64,000 nucleotides of DNA from Synergistaceae bacterium DZ-S4 (GTDB taxonomy: Bacteria > Synergistota > Synergistia > Synergistales > Synergistaceae): positions 29,110-93,109 of the forward strand of contig JAPCWD010000010.1 of the NCBI GenBank assembly GCA_025943965.1, given 5' to 3'. The notes under the pieces are model-generated. The model was given only the letters and a program-made list of their open reading frames with translations. It was not told where the DNA came from and made no database searches. Both the position numbers and the translations under genes were made by a program. This document shows positions 1-7,766 of the stretch, in pieces. Every line of letters starts with the position of its first letter. Position 1 is the first letter of the stretch.

Positions 1-1377
1 ATCAGCTTTTCTGAGGGAAGACCTGATCAGTTCCGCAGCTGTCTTAAGGGCTTCATCTCCCTTCGCGTGTCCGTATCTGTCATTGATCGTCTTCAGACAG
101 TCCATGTCGCACACAAGGACAGAAACCGGCCTCTGTCCTTCATTCTGGGCCCTTTTCAGAGTGGCGTCGAAAAAGGCTTTGTTTGGAACACCGGTAAGAT
201 GATCATATAGGCTTAGCTGCTTAAGCTTCATTTCGTTTTCTATCCTCTTGTCTATGTTTCTTGCATTGCATATAAGAAAAGCCCTGCGGTTTTCGTCTGA
301 GATCTTTGATATGGTCACACCGTACCAGTGTTCAGTTCCGTCACGGTGCTCCATTCTGAAAGTCCCGTATGTGCTTGTGTCGTCAGAAAGCGAGGTCATG
401 AATGGATCTGTTGTTATTGCTTTTGCGGTATCTTTGGACAAAAAGAAATCTGACGTTTTTTTCCCGATAAAGTCATCCGCCGTGAAACCGCAGATCTTTT
501 CGCAGTTGGGCGAGATGTATGTTGTCTCTCCGTTGCCGTCTACGGTGAGGATCATGTCCGCGGAATTCTCAAGGTATGTTCTTAATTTTTTCTCGCTCAG
601 CCTCAGCTTTTCTTCCATTTCTTTTTTCTCGCTGATGTCACGGCATATGCACATTATTACGTCGTTTCCGTCACCGAAGACGTCAAAGCCTGAAGCTGAG
701 ACCGTCACGTGATAGGTGGTCCCGTCCTTTCTTCTGTGGATCGTGTCAAATGACGAATGCACCTCCGAAAGGTCGCAGAATTCCATTTCTATGTTTCTCT
801 TGTCCATTAGGAACTCCCAATCCCAAGTGTGGAGCTTCGAAATCTCTTCACGGGAGTAGCCCAGCATTTCGCAAAAACGCCCGTTCGCCTCCAGAACTTT
901 GTGGTGCTGATCGATGATCACGATCCCCAGGCTTGCGTTTTCGACCAGTCGGCAAATCATATTGAAGCGCCTGTTAAGTTCGTCTTCCCTATTCCTGAAA
1001 TCTGTTATGTCAACGAAAATGGCATATACACCGATTATTTTCCCGTTGTCCTTGACCGGCCCCAGTTTTGTCTGGAGGATGCAGAAGCCTTTCCCCTGCA
1101 AAGAGTCAAGCGTGATCTCCTTCATCAAGATATTGTCTTCTAGGACAGACAAAAAACTTTTTCTGTAATCCTCGTCACGGATAAGGTCAAAAATATTTCC
1201 AATATCTGTTGAGGATGAATAGTCTTTTGCGATCTCTATGAAGGGTTTGTTTGATCTTATGATATGCATTTCTGTGTCGAGGATGGCTATGGCATCCTGT
1301 GTGAAATTGAACATTGAGTCGTAGACGGAACGTACAAAAGCGTTTTCTTGATCTGGAATTTTTTTTTCTAGATCCAT
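1..1377 (-). CDS. PAS-PAS-PAS-GGDEF diguanylate-cyclase-type sensor, 3' end outside window
   Basis: Open frame of 459 codons that reads leftwards off the window edge with no stop. The ATG at 1377-1375 is preceded by GAGGGGG about 10 nt upstream. Three PAS-like segments are visible (roughly residues 15-120, 139-245 and 264-375), the later ones with typical PAS/PAC phrases such as WDWEFLMD and RMEHRDGTEHWYG. From about residue 387 comes the start of a GGDEF domain: YDHLTGVPNKAFFD, DMDCLKTIND and YGHAKGDEAL. The GG(D/E)EF active-site loop itself lies beyond position 1, so cyclase activity cannot be judged, nor whether an EAL or HD-GYP domain follows. No membrane segment is seen, which suggests a soluble sensor making c-di-GMP in response to a ligand or redox cue (inferred). 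Confidence 0.88.
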   Translation of the reverse strand, partial: MDLEKKIPDQENAFVRSVYDSMFNFTQDAIAILDTEMHIIRSNKPFIEIAKDYSSSTDIGNIFDLIRDEDYRKSFLSVLEDNILMKEITLDSLQGKGFCILQTKLGPVKDNGKIIGVYAIFVDITDFRNREDELNRRFNMICRLVENASLGIVIIDQHHKVLEANGRFCEMLGYSREEISKLHTWDWEFLMDKRNIEMEFCDLSEVHSSFDTIHRRKDGTTYHVTVSASGFDVFGDGNDVIMCICRDISEKKEMEEKLRLSEKKLRTYLENSADMILTVDGNGETTYISPNCEKICGFTADDFIGKKTSDFFLSKDTAKAITTDPFMTSLSDDTSTYGTFRMEHRDGTEHWYGVTISKISDENRRAFLICNARNIDKRIENEMKLKQLSLYDHLTGVPNKAFFDATLKRAQNEGQRPVSVLVCDMDCLKTINDRYGHAKGDEALKTAAELIRSSLRKAD

Positions 1378-1444
1378 CAAAAAGGATCCCCCTCAAATAT
1401 TCTGTGAATAGCACAAACTTTAAACTACATCAACGGAGGAACTA

Positions 1445-1487
1445 CGTCAACAGTAATTGACGCATAATATTATAAAGGCACTTTATA
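1445..1487. promoter_or_regulatory. Two palindromes in the divergent spacer 1378-1797
   Basis: The roughly 420-bp spacer between the GGDEF gene and the PDZ gene is AT-rich and holds no gene. It contains CGTCAA-N6-TTGACG (1445-1462) and TATAAAG-GCA-CTTTATA (1471-1487), with more GTTGACA half-sites near 1515-1545. The second palindrome carries -10-like TATAAT on both strands. These look like operator/promoter DNA for the leftward gene. No regulator can be named. Confidence 0.35.
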
Positions 1488-1727
1488 ATACGACCTGCAA
1501 CATTATGATTATCTTGTTGACACTATAAAAAATAGTTGACATCAAATGTTTATAATACCAAAAGTAATAATAGTTTGCTGTAGTTAAAAACCGAAAAATA
1601 TTTTTATTAAACTCCCACCCCCTTTTTAAATAGCATGAGAAAATAGCTTTAGTTCGGATAATTTCAAAAAATCATCACAAAATTCACACATTTCTGTCAT
1701 AAAATATTGGCATAGGATGGGATCCTT

Positions 1728-1755
1728 TTGATCAACGGCATGTCCGTACTATAAG
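1728..1755 (+). promoter_or_regulatory. Probable sigma70 promoter of the PDZ protein gene
   Basis: TTGATC (1728-1733) and TATAAG (1750-1755) are separated by 16 bp. The start codon of the downstream gene is 43 bp further on, with AAGGAG at 1783-1788. Confidence 0.5.
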
Positions 1756-1797
1756 TCCGATACATGCCAGGGCAGTGATGCAAAGGAGTGTTTGTTG

Positions 1798-2838
1798 ATG
1801 AGATCAAAAATAGTTTCGATCGCATTGTTGGTTTGTCTGTCTGCTGTTCCGGCCGCACAGGCTGCCCCTCATCCGGGTCCAAGACCGGGACATTTTCCCG
1901 GCCCCCCGCCAAGGCCGATCTACAGGCCCTATCACAGACCTTACTACAGGCCCGGGTATTATCACTATCCCGGATACAGGAGTTACAGATACTACAGCAA
2001 CAATGACATATGGATCAGCATAGGGGTAGGATTGCTCATTGGCAGCCTGATCTCGAATATGAACAGGACTCCGCAGTATTCGCCGCCTGTCACCGGCACT
2101 TACCCCGGCACGGACAGGGAGAGTTACTCCTATTCCAACAGCTATGACCGTGAAAGGGAGATCGGCTTGATCAGGTCCAGGGCCGGCGAGAAGGCGAGGG
2201 CTGAGGCAAGCCGGGCTGCGAAGATGGCATCAGAACATGGTTCCGAGCAGGCCGCCGCACTTCTGGCCGGTGCATGGGAAGGTGAAGGCAGAAGAACGTT
2301 CCTTGATGCATCTGCCGGGCTGCAGGTTCTTAAGGTGACCGGTTTCTATGACAGCAGCCAGATCACATATACCTTCCTGCCTGAGAACAGGAAGGTATAT
2401 GTCAGGATATCGGTGCCTGACTATTCGATCTCTGCCGAAGAGAACGATTACTACACAAGGGCCGTGGATCGGCCGGCGCCTACGCAGCCTTCCGAGGGGA
2501 TCCGCAACAAGGTACCTGCGCTCCCTAATTACACCAATGCCTCCATGGCTATGCAACAACAGGACGGAACACTGCGGTCAGCCGGGTTCGGATTTGACAG
2601 GTCTGCCCGAAGTTCTTCAGGCCATCTGGTCATAGGGGAAGTCGCGAAGGGTACGGCAGCATACTACGCAGGGATCAGGCCCGGCGATGTGCTGCTCTCG
2701 GTGGATGTCTACGAGACCAGAAACTTTGATCCCGCATGGTTCGACAATTACATTTCCGAGAGACAGAGGTCAGGGGCAATGATAACTCTTTCCATATCAC
2801 GAAAGGGCACGGAGAAAAAGTTAGAGATCCAGCTTTAA
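1798..2838 (+). CDS. Exported PDZ-domain protein with Pro/Tyr-rich N-terminus
   Basis: 346 residues. ATG 1798 is preferred over the in-frame TTGs at 1792 and 1795 because AAGGAG ends 9 nt before it. A signal peptide ends near AAQA-A (about residue 22). Then comes a low-complexity Pro/Tyr/Arg/His stretch (about 24-70), a hydrophobic glycine-rich segment (IWISIGVGLLIGSLI, about 73-88), a charged alanine-rich region, and a C-terminal PDZ domain (about 275-346; GEVAKGTAAYYAGIRPGDVL). The PDZ domain suggests that it binds peptide C-termini or unfolded proteins in the envelope. There is no protease domain. Monocistronic, with a terminator at 2898-2937. Substrate and role are unknown. Confidence 0.8.
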   Translation: MRSKIVSIALLVCLSAVPAAQAAPHPGPRPGHFPGPPPRPIYRPYHRPYYRPGYYHYPGYRSYRYYSNNDIWISIGVGLLIGSLISNMNRTPQYSPPVTGTYPGTDRESYSYSNSYDREREIGLIRSRAGEKARAEASRAAKMASEHGSEQAAALLAGAWEGEGRRTFLDASAGLQVLKVTGFYDSSQITYTFLPENRKVYVRISVPDYSISAEENDYYTRAVDRPAPTQPSEGIRNKVPALPNYTNASMAMQQQDGTLRSAGFGFDRSARSSSGHLVIGEVAKGTAAYYAGIRPGDVLLSVDVYETRNFDPAWFDNYISERQRSGAMITLSISRKGTEKKLEIQL

Positions 2839-2897
2839 TGCTCATATCAGGAAGAGAGCAACCCTTCCGGAATTGAATGGGAGGAGTCTAAAAATAT

Positions 2898-2937
2898 GTG
2901 GGAGGCCCGATGTTATGCCTCCCACTTTTTATTTTTG
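2898..2937 (+). terminator. Rho-independent terminator after the PDZ gene
   Basis: A 9-bp stem (GTGGGAGGC / GCCTCCCAC) with a 10-nt loop is followed by a long T tract. Confidence 0.9.
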
Positions 2938-3090
2938 TTGGTCAGGCCATATAAAAATGTCAAAGTCAGAGAAATATGGTATCCTAAAAAGCGGGCAATG
3001 AATTATTGCATGTTGTGAGTTATTATAAGAGACAAGAAAAAATAAAAAGGAAATTTTGGGGCTGGCCGTATTTTTTACTATCGGCTTTTC

Positions 3091-3107
3091 CCTGTTGAGA
3101 ACAGGAG
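3091..3107 (+). promoter_or_regulatory. Hairpin overlapping the SD of the 97-residue ORF
   Basis: CCTGTT (3091-3096) pairs with AACAGG (3100-3105) across a 3-nt loop. The SD AGGAG (3103-3107) is half inside the stem, so the ribosome site may be partly masked. The rest of 2938-3090 is AT-rich spacer in which I see no gene. Confidence 0.4.
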
Positions 3108-3114
3108 AATAATA

Positions 3115-3408
3115 ATGCTGTACGACGAAGCGAAAAGGATCGATGAAGAGATCAGGGAACTGTGCAAGGATTCAAAACATCCGTCAAGGACTATGTCCAA
3201 AGAAGTAATGAGGGCCCTCAATTCGGAGCTTGAAAAGATCAGAAAAAGATCTAAAGGCGGGGGCGGCGGCAGGTTTTCCGGATCGATGGATCAGACACAG
3301 ATTTTTAACATGGAAAAGCTAAAAAGCTTTGATGTCCCTCCCAAATATGAGAAGCAGATACTCAAGGCGCTGGAAAAGGCCAAAGAGTACGCAGGCATAG
3401 AAGAATGA
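3115..3408 (+). CDS. Small charged hypothetical protein
   Basis: 97 residues, ATG with AGGAG 7 nt upstream. The protein is hydrophilic with helical, Lys/Glu-rich ends and a central run of five glycines (about residues 47-51). The C-terminal part (FDVPPKYEKQILKALEKAKEYAG) looks like two amphipathic helices. There are no cysteines, signal peptide or membrane segment. I do not recognise the family. Good SD, its own terminator and neighbour-like codon use support it as real. Confidence 0.65.
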   Translation: MLYDEAKRIDEEIRELCKDSKHPSRTMSKEVMRALNSELEKIRKRSKGGGGGRFSGSMDQTQIFNMEKLKSFDVPPKYEKQILKALEKAKEYAGIEE

Positions 3409-3409
3409 C

Positions 3410-3442
3410 AAAATGGGCCTCCCGGCGAGGGAGGCCCATTTT
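3410..3442. terminator. Bidirectional terminator
   Basis: A perfect stem GGGCCTCCC / GGGAGGCCC is flanked by AAAA on the left and TTTT on the right. It serves the rightward small ORF and the leftward membrane ORF that converge here. Confidence 0.9.
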
Positions 3443-3473
3443 GAGCCTATAGTAAGCCGATAAGCACAAAAGG

Positions 3474-3686
3474 CTACTTCATGTGTTTTACGAAAGTCCT
3501 GTATATGATGTAGACATATGTGACAAGAAAGGCCGCCCACAGGAAGAGCGTGTGGCCGATGAAGAAACTGGAGAAGTATGTCCCTATTAATATGCCGAAA
3601 AAGAGGACCGTCGTCTTAAGAAAAAAGTAGTCCCAGAAAGTGTACCTGTTCGCTGCCCTTACCATTCTGTCAATAAAATCAAACAT
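3474..3686 (-). CDS. Small two-helix membrane protein
   Basis: 70 residues starting MFDFIDRMVRAANRYTFWDY, with GGAGGGA 6 nt before the ATG. An upstream in-frame ATG at 3737 lacks an SD and would overlap the preceding gene. Two hydrophobic segments (about 24-43 and 45-63) are joined by a short hydrophilic turn. A basic tail follows. It lies 37 bp downstream of the VanX-like gene and is probably co-transcribed with it. Function unknown. Confidence 0.65.
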   Translation of the reverse strand: MFDFIDRMVRAANRYTFWDYFFLKTTVLFFGILIGTYFSSFFIGHTLFLWAAFLVTYVYIIYRTFVKHMK

Positions 3687-3723
3687 TTTTATCCCTCCCT
3701 GCCTTTTGCTCCATTGAAACAGC

Positions 3724-4770
3724 TCATATCTCATCAAACCGGAGGTTCATTATCGGATATTTCTTCCATTCCCTGTAGTCGAAATGCCACCATTCGTTGT
3801 GAAATATTTTGAATCCATCTCCTTCCATTACGATGCGAAGCCTCTCCCTCAGTTCCCGCTGTTCCGAGGTCCCGCCGGGGTAGTCGGGATATGCACGGAT
3901 GGAGAACTCGTCATATCCGCTCCCCATATCCAGAGTTTTACCGGTCTTCAGGTCGTAGAGTCCTACATCGACAGCGCCGCCGCGGTTATGTCTCGATCCC
4001 TGCGATGGGTTAGCAACGAAATCCTTCTGATGGTCAGGGGTAGCGTCGTAGAACATCTTAGTGACGTACCAGGGACGGTATGCGTCGTAGACGATAAGTC
4101 CGAAGCCATATGCCGAAAGCTTGCCGCTGATCCTGACCAAAGCGGCGGCGGCTTCTCTCTGAAGGAATGCCCTGGGTTGGTCGTAGAGCCTGATCCCCAT
4201 GAAGTTGTTCGAAGTTGCATAACGAATGTCCAGCCTGATGGTCGGATCTAATTTTATTATCTCTACAAGGTCAGGTTTAATGAATTGGCCCTGCTCTGTC
4301 GGAGGCGCGGCTGCAAGTGCCCGTTTTCTCAGTTCATCTTCCGCCATAAGCGGTTTTATTTTGAAAGTCGTTCCCATTTCGGCGTCGAAGAACTTTCTTT
4401 TGAATTTCTTGCCCCCAACTGTCAGGACTGAACCTTCTCCCCGCGCATCTGCAGTGAAGTCGGCCTTAAGGCGTTCATTTTTCAAAGGGCTGCGGCATAA
4501 AAGAAGATATTTGTTCCCTCCGGTGTGGATGAGCGGAAAACTTGCATAGGTTCCAAACATTTTTTCCTCTTCATTCTCAGTGTCGCAGAGTACCTCCAGG
4601 ATGCCCCTGTTCTCCCTCACCATAAGCCTTTCACGGCCTGAAACGTAGAGACCCAGCAGGGATCCGCCCTGTTTGATGTCTGAGTACGAGAGTGAGGGGA
4701 CTCCCAGGATGATAAGTGAAGCCAGCGTTAAAATAAGACTCTTAATGATCCGCGACCTGACCTTGTGCAT
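3724..4770 (-). CDS. Exported D-alanyl-D-alanine dipeptidase, VanX/DdpX type (M15D)
   Basis: 348 residues from the ATG at 4770, which has GGAGGA 7 nt upstream; the ATG at 4785 has none. The signal peptide is about residues 1-30. An uncharacterised domain of about 130 residues precedes the catalytic region. VanX-family zinc peptidase motifs follow: SRHNRGGAVDVGLYD (SxHxxGxAxD with His and Asp ligands) and a C-terminal EWWHF with the catalytic Glu and third His ligand. The conserved YDAYRPWYV arginine is also present. It should cleave D-Ala-D-Ala in the envelope, for wall turnover or use of peptidoglycan dipeptides. No vanH, vanA or two-component genes are near, so glycopeptide resistance is not implied. 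Confidence 0.88.
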   Translation of the reverse strand: MHKVRSRIIKSLILTLASLIILGVPSLSYSDIKQGGSLLGLYVSGRERLMVRENRGILEVLCDTENEEEKMFGTYASFPLIHTGGNKYLLLCRSPLKNERLKADFTADARGEGSVLTVGGKKFKRKFFDAEMGTTFKIKPLMAEDELRKRALAAAPPTEQGQFIKPDLVEIIKLDPTIRLDIRYATSNNFMGIRLYDQPRAFLQREAAAALVRISGKLSAYGFGLIVYDAYRPWYVTKMFYDATPDHQKDFVANPSQGSRHNRGGAVDVGLYDLKTGKTLDMGSGYDEFSIRAYPDYPGGTSEQRELRERLRIVMEGDGFKIFHNEWWHFDYREWKKYPIMNLRFDEI

Positions 4771-4959
4771 TATTCTGTCCTCCATTCATGACCTTAGCAT
4801 GCATTATATTTTAATCTTTCCGATATCTATTTACATCGGTGAAATAGCATTGTCAGATGTCAAGGAATATTACGAAATGGTTTTTGCATAGAATACTATT
4901 TGGGGTATTCATCTTAATGATAGAATATTCAAGGATATCCACCTCAGAGAGGACTGATA

Positions 4960-5730
4960 TTGGGAATGTGCTTTTTTTACGTCACGATGAGAGTGCGCTT
5001 TTTTCATCTTTTTTTGTTTTTCGCCTTTCTTGCTGCAGCTATTTTCGTTGGTCCCCACATATCAGACGCTCAGGAACGCATAGAGGAAAAGGTAGGCAAG
5101 CTTCTTGTAAAAGAGTTTGACCCTGAAAAACTCACTGTCCAGGCTACAGGGGGTGGGAGCTTCCTGTACGCAAAGGCGACCGGGATAGTTATCAAAGGGG
5201 TAAGGATCGAGAGCGTCTCTCTCTATGCAATGATGAAAGAACCCCCCAACAATATTAAGGAAGACGACGAAGACCATAAATACAAGCTCGCAGACCTCAT
5301 CCACTATTCAAGAGGTGAAGTTGTCCTCCTCGAAAAAGATTTTACCGAGTACACAAGCAAGGAGATCGAAGATATAAAAGGATTTAAAAACCTCGAATGT
5401 GACTTTTCCAAGAACGGCATAAGGGTCTCCGGATCTTACGTTGCCACATTTCTGTTCACATTCAATATAAGGATGGAAGTCCTTTCAAAACTGGCATTTG
5501 ACGAGAGGGGCCTCTGTCTTACTGATACTACCCTCTTAGTTGCAGGAGTGAAACAGCCTGAGTACCTGACATCACAGCTTCTTGAACGCATAAATCCGCT
5601 CATCGAAAGGGAAAGGATCCCGTTTCCGGTCAGGATAACAAGGATAGATTTTTCAGACGACAGGATCGTCATAACAGGAAACCCGCAGCCTCTGAAAGAC
5701 GCAAACGTCTGGAATTACAAAAGACCATGA
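4960..5730 (+). CDS. Exported DUF2993-like (LmeA-type) lipid-binding protein
   Basis: 256 residues if the TTG at 4960 is used (AGAGG 7 nt upstream); the ATG at 4966 and the ATG heading MRVRFFHLFLFF are alternatives. An N-terminal hydrophobic segment ends near ISDAQ and is likely a signal peptide. The body has the alternating beta pattern of DUF2993 proteins (ATGIVIKGVRIESVSLYAM, then a second half ending PFPVRITRIDFSDDRIVITG). By family analogy it may bind lipid in the envelope. Single gene facing right between two leftward blocks. No catalytic motif is visible. Confidence 0.6.
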   Translation: MGMCFFYVTMRVRFFHLFLFFAFLAAAIFVGPHISDAQERIEEKVGKLLVKEFDPEKLTVQATGGGSFLYAKATGIVIKGVRIESVSLYAMMKEPPNNIKEDDEDHKYKLADLIHYSRGEVVLLEKDFTEYTSKEIEDIKGFKNLECDFSKNGIRVSGSYVATFLFTFNIRMEVLSKLAFDERGLCLTDTTLLVAGVKQPEYLTSQLLERINPLIERERIPFPVRITRIDFSDDRIVITGNPQPLKDANVWNYKRP

Positions 5731-5831
5731 CAGATCACAGCCTGTTCACTCTGTGTTGAGTGTAATAATTTTCTCCGGTATTAACGCAAAAAATAACTTT
5801 GGTTTGAGACCGAAGCCATCTTATAATTTTT

Positions 5832-6512
5832 TCAGTCCTGTTTCTCAATGACAAGGAATATGCTTGAGTCATCGACTTCAGCTATCTGCCAGCGACAGCC
5901 CGTGGAACGCCCGATCTTTTCAAAGTCAGTTATGGAGTGTGTGGTGGCACGGAAGCCGTCTTTGCAGATAATGACCCCATTTTTTGTCTTTTCCATGTCA
6001 ATCTCTCCGATCAGCCCTTTTTTTGCCTGTTCCTGAAACCAAGCCAATCTATGTTCCCAGAATTTTGGGTGATATGTGCTGAAATAGGCTTTGCCCCCAT
6101 TTTTCAGGGCTTTCATTACTTTTGCGGCCAAGATTTCAGGGACTTCGGCTTTTACTGCGGAAAGGCCGTTCTGCAGGCAGAGCACGGCGTCGAATGAGTT
6201 GCTGCAGTCTATATCATGTACATCCATTGTCAGTAATGAAGTATTTGGTATGTTTTTGAGATATTGCTCTCCGAAATGCACGTTGTCGTCTGATATCTCG
6301 ATCCCTGTAATACTCCGCACAAAGGGAGCCAGCTCTTTCATGATACGACCGTAACCGGCCGCAAGCTCAAGAACTGTGTCAGTTTTTTTCAGGCGCTCAC
6401 GAACAAAGGCCGTCTCCCGTTCAAGGTACCGTGATATCCTCGGTATCTCGGTGTCATAGACCTGCCATAGCTTTTGGGCGTTAAGGCTCTTCGCATAATA
6501 GTTGTTTTGCAT
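5832..6512 (-). CDS. Class I SAM-dependent methyltransferase
   Basis: 226 residues from the ATG at 6512, which has GGGGAT just upstream. The frame stays open to an ATG at 6581, but that has no SD and lies inside the upstream gene. Motif I is VLELAAGYGRIM, then the acidic residue of GIEISDDN and MDVHDIDCSNSFDAVLCLQNGL. The rest fits a small-molecule methyltransferase (STYHPKFWEHR). The substrate cannot be told. It starts 34 bp after the flavin reductase and probably belongs to the same leftward operon. Confidence 0.8.
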   Translation of the reverse strand: MQNNYYAKSLNAQKLWQVYDTEIPRISRYLERETAFVRERLKKTDTVLELAAGYGRIMKELAPFVRSITGIEISDDNVHFGEQYLKNIPNTSLLTMDVHDIDCSNSFDAVLCLQNGLSAVKAEVPEILAAKVMKALKNGGKAYFSTYHPKFWEHRLAWFQEQAKKGLIGEIDMEKTKNGVIICKDGFRATTHSITDFEKIGRSTGCRWQIAEVDDSSIFLVIEKQD

Positions 6513-6546
6513 TTTATCCCCGGCTTTCTGCTCCCGCAGTTTGGGA

Positions 6547-7173
6547 TCAGCGTATGAAGCTCGTGAAGATTCTTTTTTCATCAGGAGGCAGTGGGACTGT
6601 CTTCTTACCCTCGGCGATCACCTTGATCAGCCATGCCATGGCCCTTGCATTTCTCCTGATCGTCTGTACGCCTTCACTGTCTTGTGTCATTTCCCCCTCA
6701 GCTCTACCGTAGACGACTGTCCAGTACTGGGACGGGGGAGTCACGGTCTGCGCGAGGTCAAGGTAGTTTTTCAGCTGATGGAGCGTATCTGTCCCGCCCG
6801 TTCGCCTTACGGCCGTCACAGCGGCTGCGGTCTTGTACTTAAAGTGCCTGGAACTTGAATAGAAGAGCCTGTCGAGGAATGATTTCATAGTACCCGCTAT
6901 ACCCGCGTAATAAGTGGGGGAGGCAAGTATGAACCCATCCGCCTCGCGAATCTTTGAGGCCGTCTCGTTGACAGGGTCATCTTTAAAAACACATTCGTTG
7001 TTTTCTGAAGTTGCGCAATAGCCGCATGCTGTGCAGCCCTGGATCGTCAGATGTCCGATATTTACAGTTTCGACAGCTATCCCCTCCTTTTCCAGTTCCT
7101 CCGCCATTATCTTCAGCGCGGCAGCTGTGTTTCCATCCTTGCGGGGACTTCCGTTCAGTGCTATTACTCTCAT
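6547..7173 (-). CDS. NADPH-dependent FMN reductase / flavodoxin-fold oxidoreductase
   Basis: 208 residues from the ATG at 7173, with AAGGAG 8 nt upstream. It begins MRVIALNGSPRKDGNTAAAL, the phosphate-binding loop of the family. Cysteines follow in CTACGYC (about 47-53) and NNECVFKDD, as in iron-sulfur flavoproteins that bind a [4Fe-4S] cluster. FMN-loop signatures ASPTYYAGIAGTMKSFLDR and AAVTAVRRTGG are present. It should pass electrons from NAD(P)H or ferredoxin to small acceptors. Its SD lies inside the extended end of the upstream TfoX/[2Fe-2S] gene, so the two are translationally close. Confidence 0.82.
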   Translation of the reverse strand: MRVIALNGSPRKDGNTAAALKIMAEELEKEGIAVETVNIGHLTIQGCTACGYCATSENNECVFKDDPVNETASKIREADGFILASPTYYAGIAGTMKSFLDRLFYSSSRHFKYKTAAAVTAVRRTGGTDTLHQLKNYLDLAQTVTPPSQYWTVVYGRAEGEMTQDSEGVQTIRRNARAMAWLIKVIAEGKKTVPLPPDEKRIFTSFIR

Positions 7174-7178
7174 CAGGA

Positions 7179-7748
7179 TCACTCCTTTTTTCCTGCTTTA
7201 TTGTGGTTTCTGTATTTTTCAAAGTGTTTCCCGAACACCCGGACTATGTCCTCGTAACATCAGGAACCCTTAGGGTTTTTGACTTTACAGTCCGGGTTTC
7301 TCATTGCTCCGGTAACCGTGATCACCTTTTCGGGAGAGTCTGCTCCGTCTCTTACGGCTTCGGCTATCATTTTTTCCGTCACCTTTGAACAGTAGCATAC
7401 GTACTCAGGATCCGCCGGCTCTTTTTTGTATTTTTTAGGTTTTGGGAAGGGCAGTTCACTCCAGGTCGCTCTGACAAGTTTTATCATATGCTCCCTGTCG
7501 TCAGTCGATGTTATCAGAAATGAGAGTTTTGCGCCCGCGTATGCCGGCGCTTCACACACTTCTTTAAGTAATTTACGTCCGGCATCTGTTTTTTTAAGAA
7601 AAAACTGACCATCACAGACGAGGCCGATGACCTTCGAGTCGCAATAGAGTACATACTCACCAAACATCTTCCTGTAAGTTATCTCGCCTGCGCCACTCAG
7701 CTGATCTGCCAGGTAGAACATGAACTCCTCTGATGTTGACATGTGCAA
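7179..7748 (-). CDS. TfoX_N domain fused to BFD/CopZ-like [2Fe-2S] domain; probable selenoprotein
   Basis: Read as a normal ORF it stops at TGA 7262-7260 after 162 residues. The N-terminal 100 residues are a TfoX N-terminal domain (TYRKMFGEYVLY, GQFFLKK). After a Pro/Lys linker comes a BFD/CopZ-like iron-sulfur domain: YVCYCSKVTEKMI, then TGAMRNPDCKVKNPKGS just before the TGA. In the relatives I recall, this point reads NPxGxCC followed by acidic residues. Reading TGA as selenocysteine gives NPKGS-U-CYEDIVRVFGKH and 26 further codons to a TGA at 7181-7179, in what is otherwise an unusually clean 86-bp gap holding the next SD. I therefore annotate the readthrough form. The fold is sure, the recoding an inference. 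Confidence 0.65.
7224..7262 (-). promoter_or_regulatory. Candidate bacterial SECIS region after the in-frame TGA
   Basis: Twenty nt after the TGA a small stem CCG/CGG (plus a U-G pair) presents a GGUGUU loop, within the usual distance for bacterial SECIS loops that start with G and U. Competing small stems (GGAC/GUCC and GUGUU/AACAC) overlap it, so the structure is weak evidence on its own. Confidence 0.35.
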
Positions 7749-7766
7749 TACTGCCTCCGTTGTGGA

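Noticed and set aside
1187..1414. 75-residue minus-strand ORF
   Set aside because: Out of frame with the PAS/GGDEF gene that occupies the same strand; basic, low-complexity product.
3724..4770. Vancomycin resistance cluster
   Set aside because: Only a VanX-like exported dipeptidase is present; vanH, vanA-type ligase and vanRS are absent.
6512..6581. Frameshift or fusion between methyltransferase and flavin reductase genes
   Set aside because: The overlap vanishes when the SD-supported ATG at 6512 is used.
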